Below are positions 17,437 to 25,557 of a stretch of 40,173 bases of DNA, in pieces (position 1 is the first letter of the stretch; every line of letters begins with the position of its first letter). This stretch comes from JBGSKY01 sp041740995. GTDB lineage: Bacteria > Planctomycetota > Planctomycetia > Pirellulales > Pirellulaceae. Under the pieces are notes generated by a model. It saw only the letters and a list, made by a program, of their open reading frames with translations. It made no database searches and had not been told where the DNA came from. Both the position numbers and the translations under genes were made by a program. Location: NCBI GenBank assembly GCA_041740995.1, contig JBGSKY010000238.1, positions 1-40,173 on the forward strand, read 5' to 3'.

Positions 17437-18990
17437 GTGGCGGGGCGGCAAGATATAGAAGTAACTCGCGAGGCAATCTTGGATTGCCTACCGGACGGCG
17501 TTGCAATCGTTGACGATCAACTGTCAATCTTGTGGGTAAACCGACAATTCGCAAATTGGTTCGATGAAGAAACCTTGCTTGGTCGGCCGCTCTACGAAGG
17601 GCTTAACTTTCCGGAGATTATCGGGCCAGATCTTTGTCCACTGCAAACTTCTTTGGCAACCGATCGTTCATCCAATTGCACGTTGCAATGCAAAAGTGGT
17701 AAGTACTACCAGCTTTATTCGATGCCATCGCCGCAGTGCGTTGCTGGAAATGGAGCTGGAACAAAGTATTTGATAGTGACGTTGAGCGACGTGACGGCGG
17801 AAGTTCTACAGCAACAAAAACTGGCTGCAATTCATCAAGCCGGCTCGCAGTTGACTGATCTGAAGCCGGACGAAATCTTCGCGATGGATGTCGAGCAACG
17901 CATCGAATTGCTGAAGGATAACATTCGTCATTACACGCGGGATTTGCTGGATGTCGAAATAATCGAGATTCGACTGCTGGAGCAAGCCAGCGGAACGCTG
18001 ATCCCACTGCTTTCGGTCGGAATTGACCAAGACGCCGCTGATCGACGTCTGATGGCCAGTCCGCAGGGCAATGGCGTAACTGGCTACGTTGCGGCGAGCG
18101 GGCGAAGCTATCTTTGCGAGGACACAATGAGCGACATGCTTTACTTGCAAGGTTTCGAAGGCGCTCGCAGCTCTCTGACCGTACCGATCATGCTTCACGA
18201 CCAATTGATCGGCACAATCAACGTCGAAAGCCCAAAGGTCGGGGCCTTCAATGCAAGCGATCGACAATTCTTGGAGATCTTTGCCCGCGATGTCGCAGTG
18301 GCTCTTAATACTTTGGAGTTGCTGGTTGCTCAAGGCAACACTGCCGCCCAACAGAGTTGCGAAGCGATTCATTCGGCGGTCGCGCTACCAATCGACGACA
18401 TCTTGCTCAATGCGGTTCACGTAATGGAGAAGTATATTGGTCATGATGTCGCAGTCGTTGGTCGGTTGCAGCGGATTCTGAAGCGTGCTCGTGAGGTTAA
18501 ACGGTCGATCCATCGAATCGGTGAATCGCTCGCACCTGCCGAAGCCACCCCACCGGGCTGCAACGCGGTTCAGCATCAGAAATTTCGCGGTCGTCGCATT
18601 TTGGTTGTCGATGCTGATGAACAAGTTCGCAACGACGCCCATGCTTTGCTAGAACGTTACGGCTGTATTGTCGAGACGGCGCAGCAGGGAGAGGAGGCCG
18701 TTTTAATGGTTCGCAACTGTGGCGAAGGCGAAATGTACGACGTGATCATCTCAGACATTCGACTACCCGATTTTTCCGGTTTTCAATTGATGATGCGATT
18801 GCAAAGCTTTATCAGTCCTGTACCGATGGTTCTCATGACTGGTTTCGGTTACGACCCAGGTCATTCAATCGTCAAGGCCCGACAAGCAGGACTGCATCCA
18901 AAGGCGATCCTTTACAAACCATTCCGCTTAGATCAATTGGTCAGTGTGACGGAAATTATTCTCGACGCCTACCAAACGTCTGCCGCCTAG
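17437..18990 (+). CDS. PAS-GAF-receiver signalling protein without kinase or DNA-binding domain
   Basis: A 517-residue soluble protein starting at GTG, preceded by a GGGG ribosome binding site 9 nt upstream. Residues 10-125 form a PAS domain (DGVAIVDDQLSILWVNRQFA). Residues 150-295 form a GAF domain (NGVTGYVAASGRSYLCED, GTINVESPKVGAFNASDRQFLEIF). After a helical linker, residues 386-512 are a receiver domain with acidic pair D392/D394, phosphoacceptor D440 in IISDIRLPDFSG, T468 and K494 in LYKPF. No HATPase, GGDEF, HD-GYP or HTH domain is present, so it cannot act alone as kinase or transcription factor. I infer that it senses a small molecule or redox state and passes a phosphorylation state to a partner. 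It stands alone, with a terminator at its stop codon. Confidence 0.88.
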   Translation: MAGRQDIEVTREAILDCLPDGVAIVDDQLSILWVNRQFANWFDEETLLGRPLYEGLNFPEIIGPDLCPLQTSLATDRSSNCTLQCKSGKYYQLYSMPSPQCVAGNGAGTKYLIVTLSDVTAEVLQQQKLAAIHQAGSQLTDLKPDEIFAMDVEQRIELLKDNIRHYTRDLLDVEIIEIRLLEQASGTLIPLLSVGIDQDAADRRLMASPQGNGVTGYVAASGRSYLCEDTMSDMLYLQGFEGARSSLTVPIMLHDQLIGTINVESPKVGAFNASDRQFLEIFARDVAVALNTLELLVAQGNTAAQQSCEAIHSAVALPIDDILLNAVHVMEKYIGHDVAVVGRLQRILKRAREVKRSIHRIGESLAPAEATPPGCNAVQHQKFRGRRILVVDADEQVRNDAHALLERYGCIVETAQQGEEAVLMVRNCGEGEMYDVIISDIRLPDFSGFQLMMRLQSFISPVPMVLMTGFGYDPGHSIVKARQAGLHPKAILYKPFRLDQLVSVTEIILDAYQTSAA

Positions 18991-19001
18991 CGAGGCGTTT
19001 T
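18984..19001 (+). terminator. Short intrinsic terminator overlapping the PAS-GAF-receiver stop
   Basis: CGCCT-AGCG-AGGCG forms a 5 bp GC-rich stem with a tetraloop, followed by TTTT. The first arm overlaps the TAG stop codon. The stem is short, so termination could be partial. Confidence 0.55.
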
Positions 19002-19101
19002 CGTCGTCATTGGTCCAAGCGCATCATGCAATGGACTTTGTCAGAATGTGTCCTTGTTCTATTCCTGTATTCGTTGCGGAAGCTTGATCGATGCGAACCG
19101 T

Positions 19102-19755
19102 TCAAATCGGGAGAGTGGTCAAGATCAGGTAGCCTTGGTGATGAACCGCTTCTAAGATATCGATCAAGATGATCGCGCTGAAAAACCAGAATACGTCGCC
19201 AATGCATCGTTCGATGTTTCTGAGTGACGTCTTGTTTGAGTACTCGGTTCGTTGCAGTTTCGAAATGGTCGGAAAAAATCGACTCGTACTTTCACAGTAC
19301 TCAGCGAACTCTTGACCAAAAACGATTCGCAAACGTTGTTCTTCACTTTGAATGACAAAATAGTAATAGGTCAGGAAGAGGGCGGCTCCGATCAGGCAAA
19401 GAATTAAGCTTTGCATCGCAAGTAACACGCCGAGCACGCCGATGAACGAAAAAAAATACAGCGGATTGCGGCACATCGAATAAGGCCCGTCTGTACAAAG
19501 AATCGTGTCTTTTTTGACTGAGATGTAGATCGAGCACCAAATTCGACCTAGTCCGCCGATAATCAGAAGCAAATAGCCGATCATTTCAAGCGATTCGTGG
19601 AATAGATTTTCGAATCCAACCGGAACGGAAATAATCGCTAGAACAATGACGATGGCTGCCAACAATCGCGAAACCGGGATTCGCAAGTTTTCAATCATTG
19701 AATGACGCTGCTCGTCGCCGGCCGCAAGTACGGAATCCGTTGTCAGTTCGCTCAT
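19102..19755 (-). CDS. ICMT / PEMT-like membrane methyltransferase
   Basis: A 217-residue integral membrane protein with about five hydrophobic segments. The conserved C-terminal half shows GPYSMCRNPLYFFSFIGVLG, the R-x-P-x-Y/H motif of isoprenylcysteine carboxyl methyltransferases and phospholipid methyltransferases, then a helix pair and SEEQRLRIVFGQEFAEYCE with the conserved E-E-x-x-L and Y. Such proteins use S-adenosylmethionine to methylate lipidic or membrane-bound substrates. The bacterial substrate is unknown; a lipid or isoprenoid head group is likely. It is transcribed convergently to the PAS-GAF-receiver gene and divergently from the truncated RND gene, so the neighbours give no pathway hint. 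The tail beyond the family core, about 60 residues, ends in another hydrophobic segment. Confidence 0.75.
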   Translation of the reverse strand: MSELTTDSVLAAGDEQRHSMIENLRIPVSRLLAAIVIVLAIISVPVGFENLFHESLEMIGYLLLIIGGLGRIWCSIYISVKKDTILCTDGPYSMCRNPLYFFSFIGVLGVLLAMQSLILCLIGAALFLTYYYFVIQSEEQRLRIVFGQEFAEYCESTSRFFPTISKLQRTEYSNKTSLRNIERCIGDVFWFFSAIILIDILEAVHHQGYLILTTLPI

Positions 19756-19844
19756 GGTGTGGGCTGCCTTTCAGCGCGGACGATAATTCAACAAGTGAAT
19801 CTTATCCAAATGTTAGATTAGCGCCTATTTGAGAGCATCCAATT

Positions 19845-22235
19845 TTGTTGGTTCCCTCTTCATTCTGCCTTTCTCGCAGCTTTCCTCTCAATTTCGTGCT
19901 TCTTAGCCAGCTTAATGTATTCCGCTCTATGGGTGGCCTGAGTCCATTGAAAAACGCCGATTGTACGCCGCCGATTGGTGATGCGATCATTAACAGCCGT
20001 CCCGGATTGCTTCTTATCGTTGAAAAGCAACCTTGGGCCAATACGCTGGAAGTGACAAATAAAGTTGAACAGGCGATGGCCGCCTTGAAGCCAGCGATGG
20101 GGGCAGTCGAATATGACACAACTGTCTTTCGTCCAGCGACCTTTATTGAACGGGCGCTTCGCAATCTTAGTCACTCGATGCTGCTTGGTTGTGTGCTGGT
20201 CGTCATCGTCTTGTTGTTGTTTTTGTTCGATTGGCGATGCGCGATCATCAGCGCCACCGCGATACCGCTATCTCTGTTGACCGCAGTCATGGTGTTGTAT
20301 TATCGCGGCGGAACAATTAACACCATGGTTTTGGCGGGATTGGTGATTGCATTAGGTGAAGTCGTTGACGATGCTTTTATTGATGTCGAAAATATTATGC
20401 GACGACTCCGGTTAAATGCGCTGCTTGCCCAACCGCGCAACGCATTTTCGGTCGTGCTGGACGCGTCAATGGAAGTTCGAAGTGCCGTTGTGTACGCGAC
20501 TGTTATTGTTGTCTTGGCCTTCTTGCCAGTGTTTTTTCTGACCGGTCTGGCGGGGTCTTTTTTCAGGCCTTTAGCTGCCGCATACATCTTGGCGATCGTC
20601 GCGTCGTTGTTTGTTGCTCTGACTGTTACGCCCGCATTATCGCTGATGTTATTGCCAAAGTCAGCATTGCGTCGCAGCGTTGATGGTCCGCTGGTGCGGA
20701 TGTTCAAAGCAGTCTATCGATCGGGGTTGAATGTTGCTCTTCGATTTAAATGGGGCACGATCGCCATTACAGCGATCCTCTTCGCAGGCCTGCTCGCGAC
20801 AATCCCGCAACTCGGTGAACAGCTGATGCCTAAATTTCGCGAAACCGATTTTTTGATGCACTGGGTGGAGAAACCTGGCATTGGTATCGACGCGATGGAT
20901 CGTATCACGTTGCTGGCAAGCGAAGAATTGATGGCTGTTGATGGCGTGCGCAATTTCGGTTCGCACATCGGGCGTGCAACAGTGGCTGATGAAGTTGTTG
21001 GGCCGAATTTTACAGAATTGTGGATAAGCATCGACGACAACCAGGATTACGACAAAACGGTTGCTAAAGTCCAAACGATCGTTGATGGCTATCCGGGCTT
21101 GTACCGCGATCTGCTGACTTACCTTACCGAGCGGATTAAAGAAGTGCTCACAGGCACAAGCGCGTCGATCGTCGTCCGGATATTTGGACCTGATTTGGAC
21201 CAGCTTCGCGCGACTGCCGCGCAAATTGAATCGGTCATCAAGCCGATTGAAGGCGTGACGACTTTGAAGGTCGAACCGCAGGTTTTGGTGCCGCAGATTG
21301 CGATTGATATGAAAGTCGAAGCGGCTTCGCAATTCGGCTTAACCCCCGGACTGTTGATGCAATCAGTAACGACGTTGGTCAATGGGTTGCAAGTTGGTGA
21401 GATGTATCGCGACCAAGCGATTTTTCCTGTTGTCGTGCGTGGCAAAGAGAATCTTAGAACCGATTTAGCCACACTTGGCGATTTGATGATCGACACTCCA
21501 TCGGGGGCACAAGTTCCGCTCAATAGTGTGGCCACAATAACTGTCGTACCAGCTCCAAATGTGATACAGCGCGAGGGTGCGTCGCGAAGATTAGACGTGA
21601 CTTGCAATGTCGCTGGCCGAGATTTGGCCTCTGTGGCGAACGATATCGAAGCCGCTGTTCGTGATCAAATTAGTTTCCAAACTGGCTATCATCCAGAGTT
21701 TCTAGGCGAATATGCGGAAGCGAAAGCTTCGCGACAGCGATTGCTTCTCCTATCACTTGGTTCGATCCTCGCAATCGCAATTATTCTTTACATCGACTTT
21801 GAAAGCTGGCGACTGGTAGCATTGATTTTGTTCGCTTTGCCGCTCGCACTTGCGAGTGGATTAATCGGCGTTTTTGCCAGCGGCGGCATCATATCGCTTG
21901 GTTCACTTGTCGGGTTCGTGACCGTCTTAGGCATAGCAGCTCGGAACGCAATCATGCTCATCAGCCATTACCGCCATCTCGCGATTGAAGAACCGAATCA
22001 TTCCACCAGCGAATTGATTTTGCGAGGCGCAGAAGAACGTTTGGCCCCGATCTTGATGACCGCTTTGACAACCGGTTTAGCGCTGGTCCCGCTGATCCTC
22101 AGCGGCGAGCTTCCCGGTCAAGAAATCGAATACCCTATGGGACTCGTTATTCTGTTTGGCTTGGTTGGCGCCACTGTCGTCAACTTACTCGTTCTGCCTG
22201 TGCTGTACTGTAGCCTTAAACCAGAAATGGATTAA
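19845..22235 (+). pseudogene. RND efflux permease lacking its N-terminal third
   Basis: The open frame is 796 codons, but family-like sequence starts only near residue 43 (PIGDAIINSRPGLLLIVEKQ, about 19971), in the middle of the porter domain. RND permeases are normally about 1030-1060 residues, so TM1 and most of the first periplasmic domain (around 290 residues) are missing. What remains is well preserved: TM2 onward (LGCVLVVIVLLLFLFDWR), the TM4 motif GEVVDDAFIDVEN with the acidic residues of proton transfer, the second periplasmic loop, and the last six helices. The acidic TM4 motif resembles the heavy-metal (CusA/CzcA) branch. No membrane-fusion or outer-membrane partner is near. Truncation makes function unlikely. 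The long intact frame suggests recent loss or a residual use. Confidence 0.8.
19860..19958 (-). pseudogene. Possible C-terminal tail of a lost gene
   Basis: About 32 codons on the minus strand end in TGA and read VFQWTQATHRAEYIKLAKK then a Lys/Glu/Arg-rich end. The composition is that of a real protein terminus, and the frame loses sense precisely where homology to the RND permease starts on the opposite strand. I do not recognise the family. It may be the remnant of a gene cut by the rearrangement that truncated the RND gene. Confidence 0.3.
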
Positions 22236-22285
22236 TTGCTTGAACAGTTTCGTAGTTGTCTGGCTCGTAAATTCGACTAAGAATC

Positions 22286-22346
22286 TATCCGAAAAGGGGT
22301 CTGACCCTTTGGAGAAACGGAGAGGGTAAGACCCCTTTTTCGGATA
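22286..22346. repeat. REP-like long palindrome, copy 1
   Basis: The arms TATCCGAAAAGGGGTCT (22286-22302) and its complement (22329-22346, with one extra T) pair over 17 bp around a 26 nt loop, in which a further CCCT/AGGG pair extends the stem. A closely related element lies at 28645-28684. In one orientation it can act as a terminator for the truncated RND frame, but presence of two copies points to a dispersed repeat family. Confidence 0.8.
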
Positions 22347-22481
22347 AGCTCTAATAATATCGGGACGACAAGTTGAGCGAACCAGCCTCAAGGTTGGTGG
22401 TTGAGAAGATGATGCGAAACGATTGAATATCATCTTGAATAGTCGACTTCACATCATCACTTAGGATCTTGCTTCACGTTC

Positions 22482-22583
22482 TCAGTGAAAATTCTTGTAA
22501 AGTTCTCCGTGTTCGAATAAGCCCGATTGGACATGCGGGAAGCGCTCAATGAATTCGGCGCCCAACACCAACATTAGCGACAT
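22482..22583 (-). pseudogene. Possible C-terminal remnant, 33 codons
   Basis: Starting at ATG 22583 the frame reads MSLMLVLGAEFIERFPHV then QSGLFEHGELYKNFH before TGA. Skipping one base just before the stop lets it continue as TENVKQDPK and end at another TGA, which would be the signature of a single-base deletion or insertion in an old gene tail. The family is not recognised and the evidence is only composition. Confidence 0.22.
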
Positions 22584-22646
22584 TTTTATTCACACGACAT
22601 TCAAGAGATTTACATTTTCACGTTATTGATCGTGCAAGTATTGGAC

Positions 22647-23804
22647 TTACAACCGCATAAAGATCTTGTTTCGATAAAGGAACAATAGCAACAGCCATTT
22701 CACTGAAAGTACCGCGGTAAGAAAAACAACCTGCTGCCAGTGGCCAAATAACGGTGCCACGCCGTCGATGAAAAAATGTGCAACATCTTTAAAGTCGACA
22801 ATTCTTTGAACAATATAAATCGTGATCGCATTGCAACCAATGACGATCCAGAAGAATGACCAACGTTGCCATTTCAAAACATCAATCAATGTGTAAAAAC
22901 ATGCGAGTAGTAATAAGCTCCAACCAGCAGTGACCAATACAAATGAGCTGGTCCAGATGTTCTTAATCAGAGGGCAAATCCACCCCGACGACTGCAACGG
23001 ATGACTGCTTGTTCCACCCAAGGTCAATGACCATCCATAGCCAAGGAGCAAGCAAACAAATCCAAAAGCAAACAGTACACCGACCTTGGTCCATTCCTGC
23101 CATTTGCCTCGCAATAACTGACCAGCCAGCCCGCCTATCAATGTTGTCGCAATTGCTGGAATGGTCGACAGTAATCCTTCGTTGTCACCGAACCCATAAT
23201 ATTCTTCAAAGATTTTTCCAGGCAACAGCCACCGATCTATCAAGCCGGCGATGTTTCCTTCGCGAGAGTAGTCAGCCACTCGACCTGCTTCATTTGGGAC
23301 GAATCTCAGAAGCAGCCAATAGCCAATCAGGATACTCAGGATCGCGATAATCTGACCGCGTACTTTTGTATTCAAAAAGATAATTGCAGCCGCTGCGTAA
23401 CAGATTCCAATACGTTGCAAGACGCCGGCGTAACGCAGGTTTTCCCAATCGAACTGAAGTAAGTTGTTCGCAATGAGTCCAAGGAAAAACAGCATGGCTC
23501 CGCGTCGAATGATTCTGACATAGGCCGCTTTGGGTTCCGCTTGATATTTCGCAAGAGAAAATGGAAGTACGGCTCCAACTAAGAAGAGAAACAAGGGAAA
23601 AATGAGATCATAAAAATAGAATCCTTCCCATTCTCGATGTTCTAGTTGGTTTGCTAAGGCGATCGTCCAGGGGTGCGGCGCTGCTTTTGCAATTGCTCGA
23701 ATCAATTGGTCTCCGCCAATGATCCAAAACATATCGAAACCACGCAACGCATCGATCGACAAAAGGCGTTTTGAAACAGGATTGATTTCTGTAGAGTCCA
23801 GCAT
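22647..23804 (-). CDS. Heparan-alpha-glucosaminide N-acetyltransferase-like membrane acyltransferase (DUF5009)
   Basis: A 385-residue multi-span membrane protein from the ATG at 23804; a GTG at 23855 would add 17 residues of no family character. The opening RLLSIDALRGFDMFWIIGGD, with the conserved Asp-Ala-Leu-Arg-Gly-Phe-Asp, and the following FYDLIFPLFLFLVGAVLPFSL are typical of the DUF5009 / HGSNAT group, which moves acetyl groups across a membrane to sugars. About ten hydrophobic segments follow. The protein probably acetylates a periplasmic or exported glycan, but the substrate is unknown. It lies 83 bp after the GDSL esterase gene on the same strand, and the pair may control acetylation of one polymer. 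No clear Shine-Dalgarno sequence precedes either start. Confidence 0.82.
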   Translation of the reverse strand: MLDSTEINPVSKRLLSIDALRGFDMFWIIGGDQLIRAIAKAAPHPWTIALANQLEHREWEGFYFYDLIFPLFLFLVGAVLPFSLAKYQAEPKAAYVRIIRRGAMLFFLGLIANNLLQFDWENLRYAGVLQRIGICYAAAAIIFLNTKVRGQIIAILSILIGYWLLLRFVPNEAGRVADYSREGNIAGLIDRWLLPGKIFEEYYGFGDNEGLLSTIPAIATTLIGGLAGQLLRGKWQEWTKVGVLFAFGFVCLLLGYGWSLTLGGTSSHPLQSSGWICPLIKNIWTSSFVLVTAGWSLLLLACFYTLIDVLKWQRWSFFWIVIGCNAITIYIVQRIVDFKDVAHFFIDGVAPLFGHWQQVVFLTAVLSVKWLLLLFLYRNKIFMRL

Positions 23805-23887
23805 AAGGTGAATTTTGAAGTAGGGTGGCCCGCGTGATTCCGCGTCAAAGTACACGGCATCGAGTTTGTTCTTACCTGCTGAATTTA

Positions 23888-25261
23888 TTATTCTTTGATT
23901 TTCGAAATTTTGATCACGTGTACAACGGGGGTCATCGCGTTTGAAATTGCGTCAGCAAGTGGTTTTCGTTTGGCTTCGGTGTCGGCGACGGCTTTGGCAA
24001 AGTCCGTTTTACCTTCTGGGCCATGAAAGATTTGCTTTACCTGCGCGGTTTCGTACGCTTGCTTGGCCCAAACGGCCTTGTCTACGCGGTCAAACGATTC
24101 ACAGAATGGATTCTCCGGAAACTCGACTGGCAAACAAATCCCTTTGTTCAAATCTGTGAAGCTAAATTCCTTCGATTGTGTTCCCCAGGTAACTCGATAG
24201 TTGCATTCTTCTGTCCCCTGTACTTTCAGAACAAAACGATTTAAGTCTTCGGCAAACGGAACCAATGTCATGCCTGATCGAATGCTCGAATCACTGTTCA
24301 AATCACCGCGCGCACAGAATGGGTATCGTAAACTGGTGAGGGTGACTTGCCCTTCTTTAAACGAATCGACTTGGTGACCCACAGTCGCGTTCGCATTCAT
24401 CGATTTCAAATCGACGTTGATCGTACCAATATCTCCATCAAGTCCCATTGATCGTAAAAACGACCAAGCCATGATGACATGACCGGCCCAACCGGGATGG
24501 ATACCGTCTGATCCGGCGACTTGATATGGTCTTTCTGCTGTCGCCTCATGTTGCCCCGGAGCAAAGACTTGAGCTTGATACATCGGCCAAAAGATATCGG
24601 CGAAACGAACGTCTTCTCGCGCCGCAACTCCAATAGCAATGTCACGTAGCGAACACAAATTCAGATTATGTGCTTCCAGATCTCCCGCTCGAGATTTGAC
24701 CCATTCTGCAAGCTTTCCAGCACAACCTGGCGAACCGACCACGACACGTACCCCAGCATCTTGAAACCGACGAACGATGGCTGTGTAGTGATCTTCATAC
24801 CATTGGCCGTTGGTTACATCAAATGGCCTGTAACGTGAGTCGTTCATGCCGTATGCCAGCGTCGCCACGGTAGGTTTGAAAGTCAGACAATCCTGATCCA
24901 TCCGTCTCAAGAACCCATCGGTCTTCTCGCCGCTCCATCCATACTGACGCGCTGTAATTTGCAACTGCGGGGTGCAAGCAGTTAGGTAAGTTTCGATGAT
25001 CCGCGAATACATCTTTTGCTCGGTGATGGAATCGCCACAAATTGCAAGCCGATCGCCAACCTCAAGCAACAGTGGCCCAGGTGCGGGTGCCTTGCGTGGA
25101 TTGAAAGCGGCAAAAGCAGGATCATCGGGCTTAACTTCATATTCGTAAGGGCCAAATGTTACTTCTCGCGATTCAACCGCAACGTCTTGCGCAAAACCTT
25201 TCGCCGCCAGCGAAATAACAATAAGCAAAACGACCGATGTCCGAAAAGTTAACGTGCTCAT
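23888..25261 (-). CDS. Secreted SGNH/GDSL-family esterase
   Basis: A 457-residue exported protein with signal peptide 1-25 (cut after GFAQ). The SGNH core shows ICGDSITEQ with nucleophile S78, the block-II glycine near GWSGEKT (about 109), LAYGMNDS with N140, and the Asp-His pair D252/H255 in SDGIHPGWAGH. A C-terminal 200-residue extension is probably a beta-rich accessory region. The enzyme should hydrolyse ester bonds, most likely O-acetyl groups on a carbohydrate as in many planctomycete GDSL enzymes, in the periplasm or outside. The downstream membrane acyltransferase supports a glycan acetylation theme. It is divergent from the DUF1592 gene across a 296 bp gap. Confidence 0.88.
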   Translation of the reverse strand: MSTLTFRTSVVLLIVISLAAKGFAQDVAVESREVTFGPYEYEVKPDDPAFAAFNPRKAPAPGPLLLEVGDRLAICGDSITEQKMYSRIIETYLTACTPQLQITARQYGWSGEKTDGFLRRMDQDCLTFKPTVATLAYGMNDSRYRPFDVTNGQWYEDHYTAIVRRFQDAGVRVVVGSPGCAGKLAEWVKSRAGDLEAHNLNLCSLRDIAIGVAAREDVRFADIFWPMYQAQVFAPGQHEATAERPYQVAGSDGIHPGWAGHVIMAWSFLRSMGLDGDIGTINVDLKSMNANATVGHQVDSFKEGQVTLTSLRYPFCARGDLNSDSSIRSGMTLVPFAEDLNRFVLKVQGTEECNYRVTWGTQSKEFSFTDLNKGICLPVEFPENPFCESFDRVDKAVWAKQAYETAQVKQIFHGPEGKTDFAKAVADTEAKRKPLADAISNAMTPVVHVIKISKIKE

Positions 25262-25392
25262 GATTTTTAATTTGTTGTGTCATGTGTGTTTGAGAGATGA
25301 ACTGCGACAACTGCAATGAGTAGTATGCTATCGAGCCAACAAAGCGTGTCAAAGACAATCTTTACGGCGCTGGAAGTAATGCAAGGCGAAGT

Positions 25393-25421
25393 TTTTATTC
25401 CGACTCGATTTATGTTATAAT
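25393..25421 (+). promoter_or_regulatory. Extended -10 promoter candidate for the DUF1592 operon
   Basis: TGTTATAAT (25413-25421) is an extended -10 element with a perfect TATAAT, and a T-rich sequence stands 17 bp upstream in the -35 place. Transcription would begin near 25428, giving a leader of about 130 nt before the start codon at 25558. Confidence 0.4.
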
Positions 25422-25557
25422 TCAGAAGTGAGCGAATCAGTTCACTCCCGCCTAGAACCCCGCCCCCCATTCCATCGCTGCGATTCGATAGAGGTTTCCG
25501 ACCTTTGACCTTCGATTGCTCGTGGATCTAACTTGGTGAATCGTCTCCAATAACCGA

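Larger units (their letters stand above)
22236..22646. other. 411 bp gap with palindromes and a possible gene tail
   Basis: The gap holds the REP-like palindrome at 22286-22346, a second inverted repeat AAGATGAT...ATCATCTT (22406-22413 and 22429-22436, 15 nt loop), and a 33-codon minus-strand frame at 22482-22583 described separately. No full gene fits. Confidence 0.55.

Noticed and set aside
20300..21607. Several 100-220 codon minus-strand frames opposite the RND permease
   Set aside because: They are shadows of the well-conserved permease frame.
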